Shown one piece after another: positions 23,620 through 31,299 of a DNA stretch of 32,313 nucleotides (positions are counted from its first letter, which is position 1; every line of letters begins with the position of its first letter). Origin of the DNA: an uncultured Gammaproteobacteria bacterium. GTDB lineage: Bacteria > Pseudomonadota > Gammaproteobacteria > Arenicellales > JAANXG01. The notes below the pieces were generated by a model. It saw only the letters and a list, made by a program, of their open reading frames with translations, did not search any database and was not told where the DNA came from. Position numbers and translations under genes: made by a program. The DNA lies in assembly GCA_947258975.1 (NCBI GenBank), contig CAMYKK010000059.1, positions 1 to 32,313 of the forward strand, in the 5' to 3' direction.

Positions 23620-24663
23620 ATGAAACGAATTTATTATGTAAGTCGATTTTCCGATACGCTTCGGCCTGAGGACTTGGAAAAAATCTTTGACATTTCGGCG
23701 AGGAACAATCCTCAGAACCAAATAACCGGGTTCCTAGTTTGCCTTGGCAACACCTTTTTCCAGGTTCTAGAAGGTCCCGACAAAATGGTGGATCGCCTAT
23801 TTTTTAAGGTGATCGTGAACGATACGCGCCACAAAGAAGTGCTATGCCTGAAATCGGAGTCGGGGATGACAACTCGATTGTTTCCAGACTGGCATATGAA
23901 AGTTTTCGATTTGAACGCAGGGGGTGAGACATTGCCGTTCGCTTTCAGTCAGATGTTAACTGCGTTGCTCGAATCGCAGTATGTCATCGCTCAGTACACT
24001 CAGCCCAGTGTTTTTCATATGCTGGAGAAGGGGGTTAATCCCACTTTGGTCTCGCCGTGCAAGAAGATAGCCACTGTATTTTTCAGCGACATTATTGGTT
24101 TCTCCCTGTTCTCTCAATGGCTGACTCCCGGAGAATTGATCGAGGTAGTCAATTCCCATATCGAAATGTGTACACAAGTGATCAGCCAACATGGGGGTGA
24201 GGTAACCAAGCTTACCGGCGACGGATTACTCGCTTATTTTTCGCAAAAGCAATCCGACGCCGCAATCGCGGCAAGTCTTGATTTACTGCAAGAAATGAAG
24301 CTTCGGCGCGAAAAGGCATCCGGCAAAAGTCCACTGCGTTATCTGTATGGAGGGGTCGGACTGGCTCATGGAACCGTGTATGAAGGGAATATTGGCTTTG
24401 CCCTCAAACGCGATTTCACCATCCTGGGCAATACAGTGAATCTTGCCTCAAGACTGGAATCCTATACCCGGCAACTTGAGGTCCGCCTCATTATGAACCA
24501 GGAAAGTGTGACTAGCGCCAAACGTCAATGGAAATTCATTTCCTTGGGCAAACACCGCTTGAAAGGTCAATCTAGTGCATCGGAGATATTCAGCATTCAA
24601 GAATTGGGTCGCCTGAATGTAAGAGAAATTTATCGTGTGATCGAAGAGGAGTTTTCGAGGTAG
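23620..24663 (+). CDS. Photoactivated adenylyl cyclase (BLUF + class III cyclase, bPAC type)
   Basis: A 347-residue soluble blue-light receptor that makes cAMP. Residues 1-100 are a BLUF flavin domain: Tyr6 (MKRIYYVS), Asn30, Gln48 (TFFQVLEG), Trp91 and Met93 (RLFPDWHMK). Residues 101-145 form the linker helix. Residues 150-345 are a class III cyclase with metal-binding Asp157 (FFSDIIGF) and Asp201 (LTGDGLL), adenine-selecting Lys197 and Thr267, and Asn274 and Arg278 for catalysis. The Lys, Thr and both Asp are at the same numbers as in Beggiatoa bPAC, and the length is nearly equal (350), so it is of the adenylyl rather than guanylyl type. A DUF1840 gene and a photolyase follow on the same strand. 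Confidence 0.95.
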   Translation: MKRIYYVSRFSDTLRPEDLEKIFDISARNNPQNQITGFLVCLGNTFFQVLEGPDKMVDRLFFKVIVNDTRHKEVLCLKSESGMTTRLFPDWHMKVFDLNAGGETLPFAFSQMLTALLESQYVIAQYTQPSVFHMLEKGVNPTLVSPCKKIATVFFSDIIGFSLFSQWLTPGELIEVVNSHIEMCTQVISQHGGEVTKLTGDGLLAYFSQKQSDAAIAASLDLLQEMKLRREKASGKSPLRYLYGGVGLAHGTVYEGNIGFALKRDFTILGNTVNLASRLESYTRQLEVRLIMNQESVTSAKRQWKFISLGKHRLKGQSSASEIFSIQELGRLNVREIYRVIEEEFSR

Positions 24664-24725
24664 ATAGTGACTGATCGAAATATCTCCATAAACGTATTAC
24701 GTTAGAGGAAGCCGAGGCGTTTTCT

Positions 24726-25040
24726 ATGCTAGTCACTTTCGAAACGCAAGTATTTGCCAACATCACCATGTTTGGCGATGTCGCAGTCACCCTCCTCAAA
24801 CTCATGGGCCACAGCGGTACGGTCCCGAGCGCGATAAAGGCCGAGGATATACCCGCGGCACTGGAGCGCCTGGAAAAAGCCATCGCGGCCGAAAAAGCAG
24901 CGACTGCTGCACAAACATTCCGTCCAAATGTGGATGAAGAAGATGAAAACGCCGTCAGTCTACCGCATTGCGCCGTCCCGTTAATCCAGTTGTTGGAGGC
25001 GGCGGCCGAGGCCGACTGCGATGTGATCTGGTATAGCTGA
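24726..25040 (+). CDS. DUF1840 domain-containing protein
   Basis: A 104-residue protein matching DUF1840. The start MLVTFETQVFANITMFGDVA and the following LLKLMGHSGTVPSAIKAEDIPAALERL are family hallmarks. A variable linker precedes the conserved end VSLPHCAVPLIQLLEAAAEA with DVIW. The function is unknown. It begins 62 bases after the cyclase stop and may be co-transcribed with it. No light- or cAMP-related role is known for the family. Confidence 0.9.
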   Translation: MLVTFETQVFANITMFGDVAVTLLKLMGHSGTVPSAIKAEDIPAALERLEKAIAAEKAATAAQTFRPNVDEEDENAVSLPHCAVPLIQLLEAAAEADCDVIWYS

Positions 25041-25104
25041 TAATGTTGTCTACCTCCTTAAAGAAAAAAACGCGTAAATGACTTATGCTAGTTGTTCGGT
25101 GGCA

Positions 25105-25130
25105 GTGACGAGAGACCGCATGGTCGTCAC
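25105..25130. repeat. Inverted repeat between DUF1840 and the photolyase
   Basis: GTGACGA (25105-25111) and TCGTCAC (25124-25130) are exact reverse complements, separated by 12 bases that contain a further CC-GCAT-GG. It may be a terminator for the DUF1840 message or an operator for the photolyase. The photolyase start lies 160 bases further on. Confidence 0.4.
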
Positions 25131-25291
25131 AATATTGTTGAATGAAATACAAACCTAAAGAGAAACGGTTTCAGTAAAGAAAGCGTCCAAAGATGCGTCG
25201 TATGTTGGCATGGTTGGCGTTCTGAACACGATGGTGATGGAGAACACGGACGGCTTTGTGACCAAGGGTCAAACTTGGTGACGATATTACC

Positions 25292-26830
25292 ATGAGCATA
25301 TTGCGGCTGATACTCGGTGACCAGCTGAGTCATGATATCTCGTCCCTTCGGGACTCTGATCCGGATCATGACATCGTCCTCTTGTGTGAGGTTTACGAAG
25401 AAGCGACTTACGTTAAGCATCACAAAAAGAAAATCGCCTTTCTGTTTTCGGCAATGCGGCATTTTGCGACAGAGCTGAGAGAAAAGCGTCATCGCGTTGA
25501 TTACATCCAACTCGACGACGAGAAAAACACCGGTTCATTTACGAGTGAGGTCGAGCGTGCAATCAAAAGGCACGATCCAAAGAAAATCGTGGTGACCTTT
25601 CCTGGTGAATACCGCCTTCTTAAAGCTATCCAAGGCTGGGCAGAACTATTCGAATTCGAAGTTGAGATTCGGCCGGATGACAGGTTCCTCTGTTCACCAG
25701 AGGAGTTCAACACGTGGGCCGAAGGCCGCAAGCAGTTGCGCATGGAGTTCTTCTACCGCGAAATGCGTAAGCGACACGATATTCTTATGGGTAACGGCGA
25801 ACCCGAAGGTGGGCAGTGGAATTATGATGTCGAGAACCGCAAACCGCCCAAAGATGGGCTCAAAATACCGCAACCCTACAAATCAAAGCTAGATGCCGTG
25901 ACGCGCGAGGTCTTAGATCTTGTGGCCGAAAAGTTCGGCAATCATTTTGGTGATCTGGAGCCGTTTTATTTTGCGGTAACACGTGACCAGGCGCTGTATG
26001 CGCTGCAGAAATTCATCGACGAGCGTCTGACGCATTTTGGGGATTATCAGGACGCGATGATGGAGGGCGAGCCCTGGATGTATCACTCGCATTTGAGTTT
26101 TTACCTCAATTGCGGACTTCTCAATCCCCTAGAGACCGCCCGCAAGGCCGAGCGGGCGTATCATGAGGGACGCGCACCGCTCAATGCCGTGGAGGGATTT
26201 ATTCGGCAGATCATCGGCTGGCGGGAATACGTGCGCGGAATTTACTGGTTGAAAATGCCGCGGTATGCAGACGAGAATTTTCTGGACGCCGAGCGCAAGC
26301 TGCCGCGGCTGTATTGGAATGGCGAGACAAAAATGAATTGCCTGCGTCAGTGCGTTAAGGAAACCAAGGAAAACGCGTATGCCCACCATATACAGCGGCT
26401 CATGGTGTTGGGAAATTTTGCCCTATTGACCGGTGTTGATCCAAAACAGGCGAGTGAATGGTATCTGAGCGTCTATGCAGATGCGTTTGAGTGGGTCGAG
26501 ATGCCGAATGTCACGGGCATGATCCTGTTCGCTGACGGCGGCTTGTTGGGGAGTAAGCCCTACGCAGGAGGGGGGAACCATATCAACAAAATGTCGACGT
26601 ATTGTGGCAACTGTGATTACAGCGTGTCTAAAAAGATTGGCGCCAATGCCTGTCCGTTCAATTACCTGTATTGGGATTTTCTCATCCGTCACAAAGAGAG
26701 GCTTGGCAACAATCCGCGTCTCTCCCTGGCATACAGATCCCTATCCAAGAGAGGGGATGAAAAACTCGAGGCGATCCGTGGCGATGCACGGTATTTTCTC
26801 AGGGCCTTGGAGAGGGGGGAACAAGTCTAA
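25292..26830 (+). CDS. Iron-sulfur bacterial cryptochrome/photolyase (PhrB/CryB-like)
   Basis: A 512-residue flavoprotein of the iron-sulfur cryptochrome and photolyase group (FeS-BCP), which repairs UV photoproducts, mainly (6-4) type in its best-studied member, using blue light. The N-terminal Rossmann domain (LRLILGDQLSHDISSL) binds the antenna cofactor; the helical C-terminal domain binds FAD. Four cysteines at 350, 438, 441 and 454 (MNCLRQC, TYCGNC, NACPF) are the [4Fe-4S] ligands, numbered as in Agrobacterium PhrB. His365-His366 (AYAHHIQRL) is the repair-active pair. Residues such as GFIRQIIGWREYVRG are typical. It lies downstream of the light-driven cyclase; a light-inducible promoter is likely but not visible. 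Confidence 0.95.
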   Translation: MSILRLILGDQLSHDISSLRDSDPDHDIVLLCEVYEEATYVKHHKKKIAFLFSAMRHFATELREKRHRVDYIQLDDEKNTGSFTSEVERAIKRHDPKKIVVTFPGEYRLLKAIQGWAELFEFEVEIRPDDRFLCSPEEFNTWAEGRKQLRMEFFYREMRKRHDILMGNGEPEGGQWNYDVENRKPPKDGLKIPQPYKSKLDAVTREVLDLVAEKFGNHFGDLEPFYFAVTRDQALYALQKFIDERLTHFGDYQDAMMEGEPWMYHSHLSFYLNCGLLNPLETARKAERAYHEGRAPLNAVEGFIRQIIGWREYVRGIYWLKMPRYADENFLDAERKLPRLYWNGETKMNCLRQCVKETKENAYAHHIQRLMVLGNFALLTGVDPKQASEWYLSVYADAFEWVEMPNVTGMILFADGGLLGSKPYAGGGNHINKMSTYCGNCDYSVSKKIGANACPFNYLYWDFLIRHKERLGNNPRLSLAYRSLSKRGDEKLEAIRGDARYFLRALERGEQV

Positions 26831-26984
26831 GCTTGACGAGATTTCGGCTGTGGATTCGAGACGTGCGTCCGCGTGCTGGATGAAGATATCAATCGACGCA
26901 GCAGCGTAGTTGCCTGACGCGCTACCTGTTCAGCTTTTTACTTTGGTTTCAAAGCGCGCCAATCTTGCCGCGTTCGTTTGTCGA

Positions 26985-28320
26985 TCAGGCACGCACCGAA
27001 TCTTTAGCTAAATCGGATACCTCAGGCATGCTCCATGCGTATACCGCTGCTACCAAAGACAGCACCCCAAGCAATAAAATCAGCTCGGCTGTCCCCACAA
27101 GATCGGCAAAGATGCCAACCAGACCTACTAGTAACATTGCGACACCGATTACCGTGTTGCCCACGGCTACCATTGCAGCACGGTTATGCTCTGAACCCAG
27201 GTCCACCAAATAAATTTTGCGACCAAGCCGTACCCCACTGTGCGCGATATTGAGCACTAAAAAGATCCCCGCGTGGGAAAAGCCATGCGCCAGAGCCGGC
27301 GACTCTGCCATAAACCAGGTCACGATGCCGAGCAATCCAGCAATCGTGGCTCCATATACAATCACCAAGCGACTCGAGCGGTCGCCCATCCAGCCCCAAA
27401 TTGGCGCACTGACACTGCCCGCGACTGCCCCGGCGATAATCAACATTCCGAGTCCAGCCATCTCGCTATGCATACGCGATTGCGCCAATAAGACATAAAA
27501 GGGTGCGGCTACCGCAACGCTCAACAACCAAATTCGGGCGATGACGTAGCTGCGGAAAATCGGGTCCGTCTTCAAAATCGACAGACTATGTACCGCTTCA
27601 TGGATCGCATTACCGCCATCTGAAGTCGCACCGGGCGCTTCTCGGATGATGGAAAACAAGCCCATCGCTGGCAACCAGATCAATGCCGCCAGTACTATAA
27701 GCCCGACAGCAGCGCTCGACCCTTCGATACCGTCGGCAAAAAACTCTACGTACAGACCGATGGCGAGCGTCACCAACCCCGCCCCGCCGGAGGCCAATCC
27801 CATCAGTCGACCTCGGCGACTTTTCGATACCGTTTTTCCCAGTACGTCTTTGGCGGACACTGAGCACAACCCTCTCGCCAGACTGAAGAGGATCAGTGCT
27901 CCAACAATTGCCCCGCCGGCGATGGCGCCATCGAAACTGATCCCCACCATGGCGATTGTCAAAAGTGCGATTGCCGAAAGACCTGCGCCACCAACCCAAA
28001 CCCACTTGCGCAATGCCAGTCGACGAATGTAAGCCGCGACTAAAAGCTGCGGCAGCAACACGCCCGCTTCGCGAATAGGCACTAAAAATCCTGTAAAAGC
28101 CGCAGGCGTCCCCAACGATGCAAGTAGCCACGGAAACAAGCTTAGCGCTAGCAAGCTCATCTGCGATCTTGCTCAACAGATTGGCACCTAGATAGGTAAA
28201 GAAACTATGGGGTTGATCGTCACACGCTGATTCCGGGATGTCCTTACAAACTCGTGCATCTTCATCTCCAGTGATCAGGTCATAAAGGCTTTCAATTCGA
28301 TTCTTGTGATACAAGTACAA
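26985..28320 (-). pseudogene. MFS transporter, frameshifted near the N-terminus
   Basis: The C-terminal frame (26985-28160) encodes about ten membrane helices of an MFS permease, including ARGLCSVSAKDVLGKTVSKS and GWMGDRSSRLVIVYG. Its internal ATG at 28160 is not the true start. A different frame upstream (28320 to about 28138) carries the family N-terminus: YDLITGDEDARVCKDIPESA, FFTYLGANLLSKIADELASA. The two join at about 28138, where KLV should run into PWLLASLGTPAAFTGFLVPI; loss of two bases or gain of one (GTTT before CCG) would explain the break. The upstream start is a TTG at 28318-28320. This may be a real inactivation or a base-call error. Confidence 0.75.
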
Positions 28321-28824
28321 AGTGTAGTGCGAATAAATTGCGTGTTAGGGATTGATTGGTAACAAAAACGATCTTCGAGAGCTTTGATACCTCGATCATT
28401 CTTTTCTTGCAAGCCAAAATCGCGTCGCACGAGCCAATCTAAACCATTTTACAAGGGCGCGGGGCACTCGGCTTCCCGAGTTTCAAGGACAGCTCATTGG
28501 CTAGCCGTTCTTCATTCCAACTCATATTGTTCATGGCGATCTGGTCAATCCCTGATATGATTTCTACGGGTAACTGGCACCGGCCTGGACGAGACATATA
28601 GCGCTAAAAACCTCTAGGCGGTGCTTTGCTGTTGGGCCACACGATAAATTTCGCATAGTGAAACCCGCCAGAATATGAATGCCTGCGATGCCGTCAGACG
28701 GGAAACCCCCTTTGTAGAAGACCCCGCCAAAGCTTCCTGAACGGCCAATGGATGCCAAAAAATGGATGTCAAGGAAACACCTGGCCCCTGCACTGCTAGA
28801 TCGTTACACGATACCGGTCAGAGG

Positions 28825-28852
28825 TTGAAAACCGATTTAAGTGACCTTACAT
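28825..28852 (+). promoter_or_regulatory. Candidate sigma-32 heat-shock promoter
   Basis: TTGAAA (28825-28830) and CCTTACAT (28845-28852) are spaced 14 bases apart. They resemble the heat-shock sigma consensus, TTGAAA then CCCCATNT at 11-16 bases, with 5 of 8 bases matching in the second box. They lie about 50 bases before the first small heat-shock gene. This is a sequence match, not proof. Confidence 0.45.
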
Positions 28853-28874
28853 ACGGTTTGCCAACATCAAATTA

Positions 28875-28895
28875 ATCTCGGTTTCAATAGGAGAT
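28875..28895 (+). promoter_or_regulatory. Possible ribosome-site-masking hairpin before hsp20
   Basis: ATCTC (28875-28879) can pair with GAGAT (28891-28895), which overlaps the AGGAGA ribosome binding site of the first hsp20 gene. Such short, weak stems are known as RNA thermometers in small heat-shock gene leaders. Five base pairs is marginal, so the call is tentative. Confidence 0.3.
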
Positions 28896-28902
28896 CTATG
28901 CA

Positions 28903-29328
28903 ATGGTTTACCGAATTATTGATCCCTTTAATGCGCTTCGAGATCTTCAGCAAGCGCTTGGCTCCACCCACTTGAATGACTGGTTTGCACGAAGCACCAC
29001 CAGTACGGGTAGTTTTCCTGCAATAAACGTTTTTTCCAAGGGCGATGACTGCGTCATCATCGCGGAGCTACCCGGCATCAACAAGAGCGATATTGACGTC
29101 AATGTGAAGGGTAATCAGATTACAATCAGTGGTAAGAAAGACATTTCTTATGACGATAATGTCAGTGTCCATCGTCGTGAGCGAGATTCAGGCAATTTCA
29201 ACAGGTCGCTGACTATCCCGATCGAGGTCGATGCTGATGGCGTCAAGGCGGAGTATCAGGACGGCGTACTCGCCGTGTTCTTACCTAGGGCTGAAGCTGA
29301 CAAGCCTCGCTCCGTCACGATTAATTAA
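28903..29328 (+). CDS. Small heat-shock protein, Hsp20/alpha-crystallin family
   Basis: A 141-residue holdase chaperone that binds unfolding proteins without ATP. An N-terminal arm (RIIDPFNALRDLQQAL) is followed by the alpha-crystallin domain, residues about 43-133: CVIIAELPGINKSDIDVNVK, NQITISGKK, ERDSGNFNRSLTIPIEVD, and the AEYQDGVLAVFLPRAE motif. The start is the second of two close ATGs; the first at 28898 is out of frame. TAGGAG is the ribosome binding site. The second hsp20 follows after 16 bases, so the pair is one operon. Confidence 0.95.
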   Translation: MVYRIIDPFNALRDLQQALGSTHLNDWFARSTTSTGSFPAINVFSKGDDCVIIAELPGINKSDIDVNVKGNQITISGKKDISYDDNVSVHRRERDSGNFNRSLTIPIEVDADGVKAEYQDGVLAVFLPRAEADKPRSVTIN

Positions 29329-29344
29329 TACTTGGGAGGTTGCC

Positions 29345-29743
29345 ATGACACCGCAAGAATTAAAGGTTCAAGAAAAGAAAGAACATCCTCAAGAGGAGGC
29401 CGAAAAAACGGAAGTCGGTCGATTCTATATTCCACAGACCGACATTCACGAGTCTTCAGATAGTTTAACTGTCACCATGGATATGCCAGGTGTTCGGAAG
29501 GACAACGTGAATGTACATTTAGAAAAGAATGTACTAACGATCACGGGCAACATTGACTTTTCAAACTACGAGAACTTGACACCAATCTATACAGAATACA
29601 ACGTCGGCAATTATACGCGCAGTTTTAGCCTCTCAAGTGAGATAAACAAAGAAGGTATCTCGGCCAAGATGGCAGATGGTGTGTTGGCGTTGCATCTACC
29701 AAAAGTCAAAGAGGCAGCGCCAACGAAGATTGAAGTCCGATAG
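29345..29743 (+). CDS. Second small heat-shock protein, Hsp20 family
   Basis: A 132-residue paralogue of its neighbour. The alpha-crystallin domain begins FYIPQTDIHESSDSLTVTMD and includes MDMPGVRKDNVNVHLEKNVL, TEYNVGNYTRSFSLSSEINK, and AKMADGVLALHLPKVKEA. The N-terminal arm is short and highly charged (many Lys, Glu). The ATG at 29345 with GGGAGG eight bases ahead was chosen over an upstream in-frame start at 29231 inside the previous gene. Paired divergent Hsp20s often form mixed oligomers, which is possible here. Confidence 0.95.
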   Translation: MTPQELKVQEKKEHPQEEAEKTEVGRFYIPQTDIHESSDSLTVTMDMPGVRKDNVNVHLEKNVLTITGNIDFSNYENLTPIYTEYNVGNYTRSFSLSSEINKEGISAKMADGVLALHLPKVKEAAPTKIEVR

Positions 29744-29772
29744 TGGAAAAACCGATAAATGCACACATGTTA

Positions 29773-29794
29773 GCGGGGTGCCTCGGCGCCCCGC
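29773..29794 (+). terminator. GC-rich hairpin after the hsp20 pair
   Basis: GCGGGGTGCC (29773-29782) and GGCGCCCCGC (29785-29794) pair over 10 positions with one G-T wobble. It starts 30 bases after the second hsp20 stop and is likely to end that transcript, although no T-run follows. Confidence 0.5.
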
Positions 29795-30110
29795 CGCGTC
29801 TATTGAAGCCGCCAAAGATGTAGCATAAGTGCGAACGATGGCTTCTGGCGTATTCTAATTCCAGGAAGTCTATTAAGGGTGGCTAAAATCCTCTAGTTTT
29901 GGAGTTCCGGTGATAGCCGAACCAATCAATTGGTTGTCAAGTCTTCTAATTTCATTGAACTTGTCTTGTTCTTCCCGGACCCTTTGAAGAAATAGTGAAA
30001 GACCGTGCAGGACATGATGGAAACCAACAATTCGTATCGGATCCCACTTCCCAAGTTATGGCCTCAACACGTCCGGGGCGCGATGTTGCACGTCGTGGCG
30101 CTCGCCCGGC
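29795..30110. other. Unassigned stretch before the CorC-like gene
   Basis: About 315 bases with no recognisable gene. The region directly before 30111 should hold the membrane (DUF21) half of the CorC-like gene but does not. The frame of that gene stays open back to about 30013 with unrelated sequence. Confidence 0.4.
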
Positions 30111-30155
30111 GCGATACTTCGCCTGTTTAACGTCGAAGAGATCACCCACGCCGAC

Positions 30156-30968
30156 GTGCTCTCGGATGCCGAGCTGCGCTGTTTGATCAGCACTTCGCAG
30201 GAACATGGCAAGCTCCGCGACAACAAGGCGCAGATGCTATCGAACCTGTTCGCCTTCGATGAGCGTACGGTCCAACGGGTGATGATCCCGCGGGTTGACG
30301 CGGTGATGCTCGACCTGGCGCTACCGTCGGAAGCGAACATGCGCACGGTGCGCGAAAGCGGCCACTCGCGCTTTCCGGTATTGGACAGCACAGCCGACAA
30401 CCCCATCATCGGCGTGCTGCTCGCGAAGGACCTCTACGCCGCCGTGATTGACGGCGACCAGCCCTGGGAACGGCTCCGCGATTACTGCCGAAAGCCGCTC
30501 ATCGTGCCCGAGACCCTGCGCATCGGCACCCTGTTCGAGACGATGCGCGCGGAGCGCGCGCACATGGCTCTGGTGGTTGACGAGTATGGAGACATCGTCG
30601 GCGTGGCGACATTGGAGGACCTGCTCGAAGAGATCGTCGGCGACATTGCCGATGAGACCGACGAGCCCGAATCCAAGTACCCGATCCGGGCTGTCGGCGA
30701 GCAAGGCTGGCAGGCCCACGGCCTGGCCTCGCTGGCGGACGTAGAGCGCCTGACCGGCCTCGCCGTGCCCGACACGCTGGATGCCAACACCCTCTCCGGG
30801 CTGTTTATCCAACGTCTCGGCCGTATGCCGAGCGCCGGCGACGTAGTCCAGGAGGGCGATTTCCGGCTGGAGGTGAGGAGTATGAAAGACAATCACGTGG
30901 AGGACGTGGCGCTTGCGCTCAAGCCGCCGGAGGAGGACGCAGATCCGGACGGGTCTGCAAAAGAATAG
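30156..30968 (+). CDS. CBS-domain CorC/HlyC-family protein lacking the DUF21 half
   Basis: A 270-residue cytosolic part of a CNNM/CorC/TlyC-type transporter-associated protein. Two CBS domains span roughly 35-155 (VMIPRVDAVMLDLALPSE, SRFPVLDSTADNPIIGVLLAKD, MALVVDEYGDIVGVATLEDL) and the CorC_HlyC domain follows (IRAVGEQGWQAHGLASLADV). Family members with this sequence carry a preceding DUF21 membrane domain. Homology reaches upstream only to about 30111 (AILRLFNVEEITHADVLSDA) and then stops without a start. The GTG at 30156 could still make a soluble CBS protein. Either the gene is 5-prime-truncated or it is a CorC-like soluble form. Magnesium or cobalt efflux is the family role. Confidence 0.75.
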   Translation: MLSDAELRCLISTSQEHGKLRDNKAQMLSNLFAFDERTVQRVMIPRVDAVMLDLALPSEANMRTVRESGHSRFPVLDSTADNPIIGVLLAKDLYAAVIDGDQPWERLRDYCRKPLIVPETLRIGTLFETMRAERAHMALVVDEYGDIVGVATLEDLLEEIVGDIADETDEPESKYPIRAVGEQGWQAHGLASLADVERLTGLAVPDTLDANTLSGLFIQRLGRMPSAGDVVQEGDFRLEVRSMKDNHVEDVALALKPPEEDADPDGSAKE

Positions 30969-31299
30969 CGGGAAATGTAAGCTGGTGGTGGGCGGTAATG
31001 GCAACGCGGCCAGGAATGACAAAAGCGCTCACTCGCCAAGCCGGCTCCTCGAGTTGGCGGTGTCGGAGCGCGAGAATGACTTACGGCGTCGGATTCCGGT
31101 CGCTATGCGGTCTTTGGATTCATCGGCGTGCCCGAATCCAAGCATCCTGCGCTATTCCGAAAAACCAGGCGCGCGCTCCGGGCGATGTGCCTTCGGCTCG
31201 CGTCGGTGCCGTGAGGAGTATGATCACGCCGGTCGAATGCGCGCTGGCCGCTGCGAATAATATCGGCCGGAAGTAATCGGTGTCACTGCAATCTGACGG
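30969..31299. other. Unassigned stretch between CorC-like and BrkB genes
   Basis: About 330 GC-rich bases. Several frames stay open but none shows a family pattern. No clear terminator is visible after the CorC-like gene. Confidence 0.35.

Larger units (their letters stand above)
28345..28902. other. Unassigned region upstream of the small heat-shock genes
   Basis: About 560 bases between the divergent MFS gene and hsp20 genes. Short frames such as 28564-28758 (minus) and one with NMSWNEERLANELS (minus, near 28490-28535) have no recognisable family. The right end holds the heat-shock promoter and leader described separately. Confidence 0.35.

Noticed and set aside
29926-29997. A short frame reading ELVLFFPDPLKK, similar to the TrmB motif LFFPDPW.
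   Set aside because: Only about ten residues match and nothing else of TrmB is present.
30321-31022. Long minus-strand frame opposite the CorC-like gene.
   Set aside because: It mirrors the codon pattern of the plus-strand CBS gene and has no family resemblance.
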